Shown here piece by piece: positions 38,766 to 49,249 of a DNA stretch of 64,000 bases. The notes beneath the pieces are model-generated. The model made no database searches, had not been told where the DNA came from, and saw only the letters and a list, made by a program, of their open reading frames with translations. A program made the position numbers and the translations under genes. Every line of letters starts with the position of its first letter. Position 1 is the first letter of the stretch. This stretch comes from Rubinisphaera margarita. GTDB taxonomy: Bacteria; Planctomycetota; Planctomycetia; Planctomycetales; Planctomycetaceae. Location: contig NZ_JAKFGB010000009.1 of NCBI RefSeq assembly GCF_022267515.1, positions 930,001 to 994,000 of the forward strand, given 5' to 3'.

Positions 38766-38947
38766 GGAAAGACTCGCGATTCAGTAGCGGATGAGGGGAG
38801 CCAGAGTGCAGGGTCACTCTAACCGATTCCGGCTGGATTTGCGGTTCCCGGCGGGGCTTCGGCTCGAAATTACTCCTTGTCCGTATCGGAAGGCACCGAT
38901 ACCATGTTGATGGCCCGCCTCTTCCGCTCCCTGCTGAGTGATTCCCA

Positions 38948-41545
38948 ATGAATTTGCGCTCAATTTTCTTTATCTTTCTCGCCTGCGTTGCGTTCGTACT
39001 CCCCGTGAGGGCGTCAGAAACCGCGGTGCAGAAGTTTCTGAACACGCACTGCCTCGACTGTCATCAGGGCGATTCGGCGGAAGCGAGCTTCACTCTCGAC
39101 GACCTGCTCGATACCGGCGTCGATCGGTCCACTCTTCTGGAATGGCGACAGATTCATCAGCGGGTCGAGCGGCACGAGATGCCTCCCGCCGAGATGGAAC
39201 AGCCTGTTCCGGCCGAACGGACGTTGTTCGTTGAAGCGCTGCGTCAGGAGCTGACTTCGCTGGAACAGGCTCTTTATGCCCAGGAAGGTCGATCGGCTTT
39301 GCGGCGGCTTAACCGCTATGAGTATCAGAGCACGCTGCGTGAGATTCTCGCAATGCCGCATTTGAACGTTCTCGAAATTCTCCCGCCCGACGGTTCGGCG
39401 AATGGTTTCGACAAGTCCGCCGAGGCTCTCGATATCTCGCATGTCCACGTCGTGAAGTGGATGGAAGCCGCCGACTTCGCTTTGCAGCAGGCGATTGCAC
39501 CGACACCCGTTAAACCCGAACCGAAGTTGATTCGAGCCGAAGTCCTTGGTGTTGACGAGACCCGGAAAACTTGTCAGGGATTTTATTCCATGCTGCGGCA
39601 GGGGCGGGCGATTCCGATGAACGGGATGCAGCCGGATGAAACGCTGGAGATTAACCTTGGCGACTTCGCGGCCCAGGACAGCGGCGATGTGGTCGACCAG
39701 GAGCCGAAACTCGACGGACTCGCGGTTTTCATCAATGGAGAAAGCAATCTGGGGATGACGATCCGACCATTCCGCGTCGAACTGCCCGGCTACTACACGC
39801 TTCGCGTGCATGGCTATGGAATCACGAATCGTCTGGGTGAGATCGTGCCGACTGACCGGGTAGAGACGGTCGGCTTCTATACCGATGACCGCACGCTCGG
39901 TTACTGTGATCTGCCGTCCTACGAACCGACGACAGCCGAGATCACCGTCTGGCTCAACGCGGGAGACAACATCAAACCGCTCGTCGCGTCCTCGACGTAT
40001 CCGGTGATTCGATCGGGCGGGCAGGGACTGGGAGCCTGGAAGCGACAACGGGGCAATGGCGTCGTCTTCAACTGGCTGGAGATGGAAGGTCCGTTCTATG
40101 ACCAGTGGCCACCTGAGAGCCATCAGCGACTGTTCGGCGATCAAAAACTGACCAAGAAGAATGAAGCCAGCTTGAATCGCCGCGAACGCCGCGGTCGCGA
40201 TTACGCTCCGGTCGACGTGTCAACATTGACCCCGAAGAACGCTGATCAACAAGCCGAGCGGTTGCTGGCCGAGTTTGCGGGCAGAGCTCTACGCCGCGCC
40301 GTTAATTCTTCAGACCTGAACGTGCCGCGGTCTGTTTATCGGGAGAAGACTGCCACCGGAGCCAGCTATGCCGAAGCACTGCTTGCCGCTTATCGAGCGA
40401 TCCTGACCTCGCCGGCCGTTGTCCTGGTGAATGCACCGGATAGCGGCGAGTCTCAATACGCGATCGCATCGCGACTGGCGTACTTCCTCTGGTCTTCACC
40501 GCCCGATGAGCGTCTGATGAGCGACGCGGCTTCCGGTCGTCTGGACGATCAGGCGGTCCTGCTCAGTCACGTGGACCGGATGCTGGCCGATCCTCGGGCG
40601 GGACGTTTCATCAATCACTTTCTCGATCACTGGCTGCTTCTGAAGGACATCGAACTCACCGAGCCCGATGAGAATCTGTACCCCGAGTACAATCCGCTGC
40701 TGCTTGATTCGATGATGAAAGAAACCCGCGAGTACTTCGCGCTGCTGGTTCGCGAGAATCTTGGCGTGAGTCACATCGCCGATTCCGACTTTACCGTGCT
40801 TAATCAGCGACTGGCCGAGCATTACGGAATTCCGGATGTCACCGGCACGGTCATGCGTCGTGTCGAACTGCCGGAGGATTGCCATCGCGGCGGAATTCTG
40901 ACGCAGGCTTCTGTGTTGAAGACGACCGCCAACGGTACGACGACTTCGCCCGTGACGCGCGGGACTTTTGTGATGTCGCAGATTCTGGGGGACCCGCCAC
41001 CTCCTCCGCCCGCATCGGTACCGGCTGTGGAACCCGATATTTCGGGAGCGACCACGATTCGGGAGCAGCTCGCTCAACACCGCGACGATCCGGCCTGTGC
41101 GGGATGTCATCGGAAGATCGATCCCCCCGGTTTCGCTCTCGAATCGTTCGACGTGATGGGCGGCTTTCGGGAACGGTATCGGTCGCTGGGGCAGGGGGAA
41201 CGGATTCCTGATCTGTTTCTCCGCGGCGGACAGCCGGCTCGCGTGAGCCTCGCGCTGCCGGTCGATCCCTCCGGCGACATGCCCGGATCGGGAGAGTTTC
41301 AGACCATTGAAGAGTTCAAGCAGCTTCTGCTGCAGAGAGAGCGGCAACTGGCCGGGAATCTGTTGCGGCAATTCATCGTCTACGCGACCGGTACGCCCGT
41401 CAGCTTCGCTGATGAAGCCGAGTTCACAGCGATCCTGAAAGAATTGGAAGCCGGGAATTTCGGTATTCGTGATATGATCGATGCGGTTGTGACAAGCCGT
41501 ATGTTTCTGGACCACAAGCAAACTTCAGTCGAGACCGTTCGATGA
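38948..41545 (+). CDS. Exported DUF1592-type cytochrome-like protein
   Basis: 865 residues, signal peptide MNLRSIFFIFLACVAFVLPVRA. Heme-binding C35-L-D-C-H39 opens a PSCyt1-like domain. RRLNRYEYQSTLREIL marks DUF1587; then a carbohydrate-binding-like part, DUF1595/DUF1592 (ASRLAYFLWSSPPDERLM) and DUF1588 with RGGILTQASVLKTTANGTTTSPVTRG. A second heme site CAGCH at residues 717-721 lies in ACAGCHRKIDPPGFALE. A DUF1585 end closes it. This set is characteristic of planctomycetes. It probably transfers electrons or degrades polymers outside the cytoplasm. The stop overlaps the start of the next gene (ATGA). Confidence 0.95.
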   Translation: MNLRSIFFIFLACVAFVLPVRASETAVQKFLNTHCLDCHQGDSAEASFTLDDLLDTGVDRSTLLEWRQIHQRVERHEMPPAEMEQPVPAERTLFVEALRQELTSLEQALYAQEGRSALRRLNRYEYQSTLREILAMPHLNVLEILPPDGSANGFDKSAEALDISHVHVVKWMEAADFALQQAIAPTPVKPEPKLIRAEVLGVDETRKTCQGFYSMLRQGRAIPMNGMQPDETLEINLGDFAAQDSGDVVDQEPKLDGLAVFINGESNLGMTIRPFRVELPGYYTLRVHGYGITNRLGEIVPTDRVETVGFYTDDRTLGYCDLPSYEPTTAEITVWLNAGDNIKPLVASSTYPVIRSGGQGLGAWKRQRGNGVVFNWLEMEGPFYDQWPPESHQRLFGDQKLTKKNEASLNRRERRGRDYAPVDVSTLTPKNADQQAERLLAEFAGRALRRAVNSSDLNVPRSVYREKTATGASYAEALLAAYRAILTSPAVVLVNAPDSGESQYAIASRLAYFLWSSPPDERLMSDAASGRLDDQAVLLSHVDRMLADPRAGRFINHFLDHWLLLKDIELTEPDENLYPEYNPLLLDSMMKETREYFALLVRENLGVSHIADSDFTVLNQRLAEHYGIPDVTGTVMRRVELPEDCHRGGILTQASVLKTTANGTTTSPVTRGTFVMSQILGDPPPPPPASVPAVEPDISGATTIREQLAQHRDDPACAGCHRKIDPPGFALESFDVMGGFRERYRSLGQGERIPDLFLRGGQPARVSLALPVDPSGDMPGSGEFQTIEEFKQLLLQRERQLAGNLLRQFIVYATGTPVSFADEAEFTAILKELEAGNFGIRDMIDAVVTSRMFLDHKQTSVETVR

Positions 41546-42828
41546 TGCACACTCAGCACGCACTCAACCGCCGTGGATTCCTCCGATCGGCCGGAGCCTG
41601 TCTGACGCTGCCCTGGCTCGAATGTCTGGTGGAACGCAGCTGGGCCGGCGCGGGCGAACCAACGCCACCGCGCCGAATGATCGCCATCATGACCGATCTC
41701 GGAATTGTGCCGGAATATTTCTTCCCGGAAGCACCCGGTCGCGATTTCAAATTGACGCCCTACCTGCAAGTCCTTGCCGAACATCGCGATCAGTTCACGG
41801 TCTTCTCTGGCCTGTCGCATCCCGAAGTAACCGGCGGCCACCAGACAGATCTCTGCTTCCTCACCGGGGCGCCCCATCCACGAAAGCCGGGCTTCAAGAA
41901 CTCGATTTCGCTCGACCAGTACGCCGCCATGATTCAGGGTCCGGTGACGCGCTTCCCGAGTCTGACGCTGCGCGTCGGTCCCTCCAACAAGTCGCTGTCC
42001 TACTCCGCCGACGGCGTGGCGATTCCGAGTGAGTTTCGGCCTTCGTCGATTTACCGTCAGCTGTTCCTGCAGGGATCTCCGCGCGAAGTCGAAGCCCAGA
42101 TCGCCCGGCTCCGCGAGGGCCAGAGCCTGATGGATCAATTCGAAGGCCGACTGCAGTCTCTCGAACGGAAAGCCGGCAAGCGAGATCGCCAGCGGCTCGA
42201 TCAGTTTCTCACGTCCGTCCGCGAGGTCGAACAGCGGCTCGAAGCGAGCGAAGCCTGGGAGCAGAAGCCAAAGCCCAGGGTCGATGTGGAGATGCCAAAG
42301 GACAATCTCGACCCAACGGCTCTCGTCGAGCGGACGCGGGCAATTTACGATCTGTCACGGCTCGCGATCGAGACCGATTCGACGCGGTTGATCACGGTTT
42401 TTGTGACGCAACAGTTCAATCCCAAGGTCGATCTGCCCGGCGTCGAAATGCCTCACCATGCGTTGACGCATCAGATGAGTCTCGAAGAATCGCGGGAGCA
42501 GTTGCGGCTTGTCGAAGAAGCCCAATTCGGGGAACTGAACCGTCTGTTGACCGGGCTCCGCGGAGTCGGGGAAGGATCGGCGACGATGCTCGATCAGACC
42601 ATGGTGCTCTACGGCAGTAACCTCGGCAATGCTTCGCGGCACGATACGACGAACCTGCCGGTCCTGCTCGCCGGCGGCGGATTCCGGCATGGCCAGCATC
42701 TGGCGTTTTCGCGGAAGAACAACTACCCGCTGGCGAATCTCTACGTCAGCATGCTGCAGCGGATGGGCATCGAGACCGACCGGTTCTCATCCGGCATGGG
42801 GACGATGACCGGGCTCGATTTCGCCTGA
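41542..42828 (+). CDS. DUF1552 protein with Tat-like signal
   Basis: 428 residues. The N-terminus NRRGFLRSAGACLTLPWLE has the RRxFL twin-arginine pattern. The body matches DUF1552: MIAIMTDLGIVPEYFFP, FSGLSHPEVTGGHQTDLCFLTGA, SLDQYAA, YGSNLGNASRHDTTNLPVLLAGGG and LYVSMLQRMGIETDRF, which resembles alkaline-phosphatase-like DUF1501 proteins (SNLGN...H...LP). The four-base overlap with the preceding DUF1592 gene shows coupled translation, the standard pairing of these families. The mature protein should be exported folded, perhaps with a metal centre. Function is not established. Confidence 0.94.
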   Translation: MMHTQHALNRRGFLRSAGACLTLPWLECLVERSWAGAGEPTPPRRMIAIMTDLGIVPEYFFPEAPGRDFKLTPYLQVLAEHRDQFTVFSGLSHPEVTGGHQTDLCFLTGAPHPRKPGFKNSISLDQYAAMIQGPVTRFPSLTLRVGPSNKSLSYSADGVAIPSEFRPSSIYRQLFLQGSPREVEAQIARLREGQSLMDQFEGRLQSLERKAGKRDRQRLDQFLTSVREVEQRLEASEAWEQKPKPRVDVEMPKDNLDPTALVERTRAIYDLSRLAIETDSTRLITVFVTQQFNPKVDLPGVEMPHHALTHQMSLEESREQLRLVEEAQFGELNRLLTGLRGVGEGSATMLDQTMVLYGSNLGNASRHDTTNLPVLLAGGGFRHGQHLAFSRKNNYPLANLYVSMLQRMGIETDRFSSGMGTMTGLDFA

Positions 42829-42858
42829 TGCTTTCGAAGCCAGCCCTGCTGTGAGAGC

Positions 42859-43812
42859 TTAATTTACGCCTTTGCCGTTGGTTGTCAGAATCTGCGTGTT
42901 GGTCAGCGCGTTCCCGAAACGGTCAAAATCCTTGAACGACCAGACGACCTTCTTGTCCCGTGTCACTTCGATGATCTGCGGGTTCTCCGGACCGGCGTGA
43001 CAGTTTCCGAGCACGATATTGCCATTTGGAAGAACCTGCAGTGTTGTCACCCACGCCAATTGAATGCCGGGCAGTTCGTTCTGTTCGAGCGACCAGACGA
43101 TCTCTTTCTTCGGCGTCACTTCAATCACACGATGGCCGTTCCCGGTCGATATGAGCGTGTTGCCATTCTTGAGTCGCAGGGCTGCGAAACACTGGTTGCC
43201 GTATCCTTCGACGCCGTGACCTTTGCGCGGCTTTTCGCCGAAGAGCGGCACCTTGTACTGCCAGACGATCTTGCCGTCGGCATTGTACTCAGCGACGAGG
43301 CCCTCGCCTTCGTGGCAGACCAGATAGTTTCCGGAATCGAGCTTGCGAACGAGCCGGGTATCGCGGTGATGATGCGGCTCCTTCACCTGTAACGGGATCG
43401 TCTTCACGACCTTCCCGTTCGGATCGACTTCCAGAATCCGCGACGTCCCTGATTCGACGACCATCGTATTGCCGTTCGCGAGTCGCTCGAAGGCATGGAC
43501 TTCGACTTTGCGATCCGTATTCTGACCGGCCGTGAATTCCCATACGACCTGGTTGGTGTCCGGATTCATCTCGACAATGTGCGTCCAGTTGTCCTGGAAC
43601 AGAACGTTGCCATTCTCGAGCAGATGCAGGTCGTGCAGGGGACCAATCTGATGGCTCCATTGAAGTTGACTGTCGTCGCCGATGATCGCGATCAGATTCT
43701 TTGACGAGTCCGCAGTAAGAAACGAATGGCGGACATCCGGTTCGGCAGCATGCGAAAAGAACGGGGTGCTCAGGGAAAACAGAAGCAGCAGAACGGCGTT
43801 GCGGCGAATCAT
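42859..43812 (-). CDS. Exported beta-propeller protein (arylsulfotransferase/PQQ-like blades)
   Basis: 317 residues, signal peptide MIRRNAVLLLLFSLSTPFFSHA. Repeats of about 45 residues such as LLENGNVLFQ...IVEMNPDTNQVVWEF, RLANGNTMVVESGTSRILEVDPNGKVV, KLDSGNYLVCHEGEGLVAEYNADGKIVWQY, RLKNGNTLISTGNGHRVIEVTPKKEIVWSL and VLPNGNIVLGNCHAGPENPQIIEVT form a six- or seven-bladed propeller. His residues in the loops (HHHRD, GHGVEGYGN) could bind metal but no enzyme motif is certain. Convergent with the DUF1552 gene, 30 bases between stops. Confidence 0.88.
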   Translation of the reverse strand: MIRRNAVLLLLFSLSTPFFSHAAEPDVRHSFLTADSSKNLIAIIGDDSQLQWSHQIGPLHDLHLLENGNVLFQDNWTHIVEMNPDTNQVVWEFTAGQNTDRKVEVHAFERLANGNTMVVESGTSRILEVDPNGKVVKTIPLQVKEPHHHRDTRLVRKLDSGNYLVCHEGEGLVAEYNADGKIVWQYKVPLFGEKPRKGHGVEGYGNQCFAALRLKNGNTLISTGNGHRVIEVTPKKEIVWSLEQNELPGIQLAWVTTLQVLPNGNIVLGNCHAGPENPQIIEVTRDKKVVWSFKDFDRFGNALTNTQILTTNGKGVN

Positions 43813-43900
43813 CGGATCGATCCTTTGAACGGAGCAGGGGACGAATTCGAGTCTATCGAGGAGTCGCCGGTTCAGGCAATCGTTCCGCTTCGACCGGTCA

Positions 43901-44767
43901 TCAACCGGGCCCGTCCTTGAATGTCGGCTTTTCGTCCTTCACGTAGAACTCCGAGAGATCGAGCTGGCCGGCCTGTTCGGCTTCCAGCAGTTTGAGGCGG
44001 GCTTCGAGTTGCTGCAGACGGGTTTCAACGAGAGGATCAATCCGTTTGCTGGCCGGCGGCTTCGGTCGTGGAACTCTCGGATAGCCCAGATGCCGCTGCA
44101 GAGCGGCGAACATGTAAAGTGGATCGCGGCCGCGATTCGCCTGCGCAATGCGTCCTTCCTGCAAACCGAACAGCACCGGATAGGACGGCTTGTAGTCGGG
44201 GTTCTCGGTCCTGCGCTGGACTTCAAAGACGCGGAATTCCGAACGCAGGTAGATCATCTCGGAGAACTCGACCATGCCGAGTGATTGCTTCACCTTGCCG
44301 ATCCAGTCTCGCCAGTCATCGTCGAACATTGGGTCGCTGGCCACCGAGTTCAGCCCGTCCTGATAGCCGAGGCGGTTCCGCGAGAGCGCTTCGAACTGGT
44401 ACATGAACAGTCCCTGGCGACTGGCTGATTCGCCGGCCAGAAACTCCGCTTCTTTCTCAAGAATCTCCAGCGCAATCTTCAGATCGAACCGGGAGCGATC
44501 CAGTTCGGCCTGGCCGATGACGAACGTTTGAAACGGCGTGAAGTAATGGGGCAGACGCTGCATCCCGCCGCCAATGCGACCGTGCATCATCAACTCGGAG
44601 GCGAGAAACTCAAGCGCCATCGGCAGTCGGGTCGTCGCCAGAATCTCCTGAGAGATCGACTTGAGAATCTCCTGCGCAGGCAAGTCCTCTTCGAGCCGCT
44701 CCCGATAGGCGCGGAAGAAGTAGGCCTGCTCGACGTATTCTTCACGGTTATGTAACGGCCGATTCAA
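43901..44767 (-). CDS. Conserved soluble protein of unknown function
   Basis: 288 residues. No in-frame ATG exists before residue 49 and the frame is closed by TAA eight codons upstream, so the start is most likely the TTG at the given end. The sequence is mostly helical, with HNREEYVEQAYFFRAYRERLEED at the front, GGGMQRLPHYFTPFQTFVIGQAE in the middle and a coiled coil at the end (VETRLQQLEARLKLLEAEQAG). The composition looks like a genuine, conserved cytoplasmic protein. I recall similar planctomycete proteins without a named function. It lies 88 bases upstream of the propeller gene on the same strand. Confidence 0.8.
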   Translation of the reverse strand: MNRPLHNREEYVEQAYFFRAYRERLEEDLPAQEILKSISQEILATTRLPMALEFLASELMMHGRIGGGMQRLPHYFTPFQTFVIGQAELDRSRFDLKIALEILEKEAEFLAGESASRQGLFMYQFEALSRNRLGYQDGLNSVASDPMFDDDWRDWIGKVKQSLGMVEFSEMIYLRSEFRVFEVQRRTENPDYKPSYPVLFGLQEGRIAQANRGRDPLYMFAALQRHLGYPRVPRPKPPASKRIDPLVETRLQQLEARLKLLEAEQAGQLDLSEFYVKDEKPTFKDGPG

Positions 44768-44994
44768 GCGGCGATATCCGACATGCGAGGATTACGAAAC
44801 GAAGGGCGGCGTGAGTCCACTGAAGTGCAGGGCGACGCCGGAGTCACACAAAATGTGCGCACCGTTATCATAATCGATCGTGTGTTGGTTGTCGCTGGGC
44901 TTGTTGGGTTCTGAAGCGGGGAGCTCAGAGTCGGCAGGTCAACTGGTGGGGCTTCTGGGTGGGGTTTCGGTAGGCTCAGTCCGGGTTTGCAGAG

Positions 44995-45177
44995 TTACTG
45001 ATTCGAGCTGACATCGAAGTTCCAGCTGACCGTTTCTGCCGGAGTCTCGATCAGTCCTCCAAATTGTTCATATTCCTGACGTTCGCAGAATCCCTGAATG
45101 TAACCCTCTCTCCAGGTGACGAAGAAAGCGGCACCCAATGCTACGGTCACAAGCACTCGCTGACACAGTTTGTTCAT
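44995..45177 (-). CDS. Small membrane-anchored or exported peptide
   Basis: 60 residues (MNKLCQRVLVTVALGAAFFV...). The first 20 residues form a hydrophobic segment after a short basic N-terminus, either a signal peptide or an inner-membrane anchor. The rest is polar, with one further Cys (GFCERQEYEQF). An AAGGG lies 7 bases upstream of the ATG, the best ribosome binding site in the vicinity, which supports a real gene. No family recognised. The 227-base gap to the downstream gene shows nothing else. Confidence 0.55.
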   Translation of the reverse strand: MNKLCQRVLVTVALGAAFFVTWREGYIQGFCERQEYEQFGGLIETPAETVSWNFDVSSNQ

Positions 45178-45219
45178 GATTCGCCCTTATTTCACAGTAG
45201 AATACTGGGATCAGTCCTC

Positions 45220-45237
45220 CGCGGCGTCCTCGCCGCG
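45220..45237. repeat. GC-rich hairpin
   Basis: CGCGGCG-TCCT-CGCCGCG upstream of the small peptide gene. Similar in style to the GGCGGCATCCTGCCGCC unit near 18600 and may belong to the same dispersed family. No T tract. Confidence 0.45.
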
Positions 45238-45387
45238 ACATGATGACTGGATTAAGCGAATCGTGTTCCGAATTCAGGTCAGTATATGTCCAAATGCTTG
45301 TGTGAGTGGGGGTTTAGAGCGGCTGGTTCAATAGTGCGGACGCTCCGATCCGAGAGGAGTCCTCCGTATCCGGTCGAGCGATCCGCT

Positions 45388-46266
<879 letters not shown>

Positions 46267-46313
46267 CGCACTTTCCTTTCAGAACACCCGCAGAATGAAC
46301 GACTGGCAGGCTC

Positions 46314-48215
46314 TTACGAGGGCGGATTCGAACTTTCCGAATTCGTTTTCGCTTCCGCCGTAGAGGTCAGCTTTTCTGCTACTTTAGCGTAGGTCAGATC
46401 GGGAACAAGAGCGATCAGCGTTTCTCCGGGCTGCGGTTCCGAGCGATCTTCATCGGTCAGAATTTCCAGCTTGCGGGACTCTGAAATCACGAACAGCGGC
46501 ACCGCCTGGGCTCCGTACTTCTTCACGAAGGCCGAGTACGGGAATTCAGAAGTCAGCTTGGTCGACTTCACGACGCTGCCATCGGTAATCAAATCGCTGA
46601 TCGTGCGATACGTCGTCCCTCCGGAAAAGACGTACCGCGCCCGCTTCGACTGATGCGACAGAGCCTGGCGATGCTTCTCGGAGACGTTCGGCTTCAGCTG
46701 AAACAGATCGGCTCGTTCGAAGATTTCGTGAAACTCCAGCGCGGCCAGCATGTTGACCTGATCGTTCGGCGTGAGCGCGAGAAAGCGACCGATGCCGCCC
46801 AGGTTCAGCTCTTCCCGGGCATACTCGGAAAGAATGCTGGCGTTCACGGCTGGCAGGCCGAGCATGCGAGCCGACTTGATGTTCTCGTGATTGGTATCCA
46901 CCAGAAGGACGCGAAAGCCTTCCTTGTTGACCGCACCGGCCACAGCGCGAGCAACATGATCGGCTCCCGCAATGAGGATTCCCTGAGGATTCAATTCGGA
47001 CAATCCCAGGTAGCGGGCCAGCGGACCAGCGGTCAGGCCGTAGAAGGCGACCGTACCCACGATCACCACGAATGTCAGCGGCACAAGCTTGGAAAGATCT
47101 GCCAGCATTGCGACAGATTCAGGCGTGTGTTCCACATGAGCCAGGTGGGAAAGTTCGAGAGCGAACACACTCGAAACGGCGGCGGCGACAATCCCGCGGG
47201 GAGCCAGCATCGAGAGAAAGATACGTTCTTTCCATTTCAGGTTCGTTCCGTAGGTCGAGATCATGACGGCAAGGGGGCGGACAATGACGATCATCAAAGC
47301 CAGGAACAGAACAGCTGGCCAGCCCAGTTCCAGGAGTTCCATGAACGGATACCGCGAAGCCAGCAGAATGAAGAGCACGGAAATCAGCAGAACTCCGAGG
47401 TTCTCCTTGAACTCGATCAGATGCCCGATCGACACGCTCCGCTGATTGGCCATCAGAATTCCGAGCACGGTTACGGTCGCCAGTCCTGATTCGGCCAGCA
47501 TGACGTTCGAGAGGGTGTAAGACGCGAGCACGCTCATCAGCATCAGCGGGCTCTGCAGATAGTCCGGAATCAAATGCTTGCGGATCATCACGATCAGGAT
47601 GTAAGCGGTGATGAAACCGACGACGGTAGAAATGGCGACCGCCGCTCCCAGGCTGATGATGATGTCGACCGTTGCTTCGGCAACGCTGCTCGAGGCGATC
47701 GCCGTCGAGACCAGCACAGCGAGCAGGGCACCGATCGGATCGATCACGATCCCTTCCCACTTCGCGACCGAGGTCACTGTTGCATTCGGTCGCACGTGCC
47801 GAAGCAGCGGGCCAATGACCGTCGGGCCGGTCACGGTATAAATCGCCCCGGCCAGTGCGCAGACCCACCAGCTTTCAAAGATCAGCTTCGCGAACACGGT
47901 GCCCAGAATCCAGGTGATCAGGCAGCCGACGGACACGAGTCGTGTGAGCGCCTTCGACGTGTTCTTCAACTCGGCGAGCCGGAGACTGAGTCCCCCATCA
48001 AACAGAATGATGGCCACCGAGAGCGAGACGATCGGGAAAAGCAGCTTGTCGTCGATGATCACGGTCGGATCGACAACAAGATTGGCCAGAAAGCCGAACG
48101 TGAGCAGCAGCAGAATCGCCGGCAGCTTCAAACGCCAGGCCAGCCACTGCGCCGTAATGCCCAGCACGAACAGGCCGGTCAGATAAATCAGAGGAGACTC
48201 GAGCAACTGGAGCAT
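46314..48215 (-). CDS. Cation:proton antiporter (CPA1/NhaP-type) with TrkA-like C-terminal domain
   Basis: 633 residues from MLQLLESPLIYL, where AAGGAA sits 6 bases upstream; a longer start adds 21 residues that do not look conserved. The first 400 residues hold about 12 membrane helices with the antiporter core FDGGLSLRLAELK, TGPTVIGPLLRH and WEGIVIDPIGALLAVL (Asp of the ion site). From residue about 420 a Rossmann TrkA-N-like domain follows (GILIAGADHVARAVAGAV...LLVDTNHENI), then a TrkA-C-like end. Exchanges Na+ or K+ for H+, gated by nucleotide. First gene of an operon with the YpfJ peptidase. Confidence 0.95.
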   Translation of the reverse strand: MLQLLESPLIYLTGLFVLGITAQWLAWRLKLPAILLLLTFGFLANLVVDPTVIIDDKLLFPIVSLSVAIILFDGGLSLRLAELKNTSKALTRLVSVGCLITWILGTVFAKLIFESWWVCALAGAIYTVTGPTVIGPLLRHVRPNATVTSVAKWEGIVIDPIGALLAVLVSTAIASSSVAEATVDIIISLGAAVAISTVVGFITAYILIVMIRKHLIPDYLQSPLMLMSVLASYTLSNVMLAESGLATVTVLGILMANQRSVSIGHLIEFKENLGVLLISVLFILLASRYPFMELLELGWPAVLFLALMIVIVRPLAVMISTYGTNLKWKERIFLSMLAPRGIVAAAVSSVFALELSHLAHVEHTPESVAMLADLSKLVPLTFVVIVGTVAFYGLTAGPLARYLGLSELNPQGILIAGADHVARAVAGAVNKEGFRVLLVDTNHENIKSARMLGLPAVNASILSEYAREELNLGGIGRFLALTPNDQVNMLAALEFHEIFERADLFQLKPNVSEKHRQALSHQSKRARYVFSGGTTYRTISDLITDGSVVKSTKLTSEFPYSAFVKKYGAQAVPLFVISESRKLEILTDEDRSEPQPGETLIALVPDLTYAKVAEKLTSTAEAKTNSESSNPPS

Positions 48216-48634
48216 GGATTTCCTTTGTAGGCAGAGATCCGCGGAAGCGAATCTGTGGCAGACCCCGGGGGATCGCATCGGAGTCGGTCAGTTCATCTTC
48301 ATTCCCACCGGCTGGACTGCAGGGCCGATTATAGGAGCGACCGCGAATGTGTCGATTGAAATTCCGAATCAGAGAAGGCGGATCAAACCCGCTGCTCGAG
48401 CGAATCGGTTGAGCAAGGCCCGAAGTTGGAGCGAGCATTCTTTCAGAGGCACCGGTTGAGGGCGGTTTCCGACGAAGGGGCGCGAGTTTCAACGGCTTCG
48501 ATCGATTCGATCTGGCACAGTCCTGTGAAAACGGCGGGAATCATCGGCCGGAATTGTTATAATCGAGGAGTACAGGTCGGCCTTGATCTGTCTGTGAATC
48601 ATTGGCGTACGGAGCAAGCATGGAGGATGTCCCC
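48216..48634. other. Divergent regulatory gap between antiporter and small membrane protein genes
   Basis: 419 bases without a supported gene. It carries the extended -10 at 48555-48563 for the rightward gene. The leftward antiporter promoter must also lie here, but I cannot place it. No repeat recognised. Confidence 0.5.
48555..48563 (+). promoter_or_regulatory. Extended -10 promoter element
   Basis: TGTTATAAT, a perfect TG-N-TATAAT, 72 bases before the ATG of the small membrane protein gene. No -35 hexamer at 17 bases, which is common for extended -10 promoters. Confidence 0.5.
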
Positions 48635-49147
48635 ATGACTGAACAGAACACTCAACAGCAGGACCCGTCGTTCGAGGTCCCGACCTTACGACTGACCCCC
48701 GATCTGACCCGCAGCATTATTGTGCTGGTTTTCTCGGTCATCTTTCTGGCCGCCGGCATTGAGATGGTCGGCCAGGGCAACATGGCGGGCTGGTTTCTCG
48801 TGACGTTGTTCACACTCTCGATCATCGCCTCTCTGAGCGTGATCCTGCCGGGCGCCTGCTATCTGGAAGTCGATCCCGCCGGCGTGACGGTTGCCTCGGG
48901 ATTCCGGCGTAAAACGTATCGCTGGGATCAGGTCGAACGCATTGGCCTGTTCGAAATCGGCATGATCCGCCGTGTCGGCGTCGATCTCAATAAGCGCTAT
49001 ACCGGTCCCGAACGAGTGCCCAACTACGACAAATCGGCCTCGGGATTCCACGTCGCTCTGCCCCCCATGTCGGGGATGGAACCGGAGAAACTCCTGGACG
49101 TGATGCAGCAGTGCATGAAAGCCTCTGGCGTCGAAATGAAGGTCTGA
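48635..49147 (+). CDS. Small two-helix membrane protein of unknown function
   Basis: 170 residues. The ATG has GGAGG about 9 bases upstream; an in-frame ATG five codons earlier is less well placed. After 35 polar residues come two membrane helices (IIVLVFSVIFLAAGIEMVG and GWFLVTLFTLSIIASLSVI), then a C-terminal domain of about 90 residues (YLEVDPAGVTVASGFRRKTYRWDQVERIGLFEI). That layout resembles bacterial PH-like (YdbS/DUF304-type) domains. Function unknown; such proteins sit at the inner membrane. Confidence 0.8.
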   Translation: MTEQNTQQQDPSFEVPTLRLTPDLTRSIIVLVFSVIFLAAGIEMVGQGNMAGWFLVTLFTLSIIASLSVILPGACYLEVDPAGVTVASGFRRKTYRWDQVERIGLFEIGMIRRVGVDLNKRYTGPERVPNYDKSASGFHVALPPMSGMEPEKLLDVMQQCMKASGVEMKV

Positions 49148-49249
49148 GACGCAACATGGCAAAGGGCCGTCCCGATGGATTCAACCGGGCTGGCGAAGCC
49201 ACGAGGTCGTACTGACGCCTGAGCTGTTCCATGCGGGCATCGATCCCGG

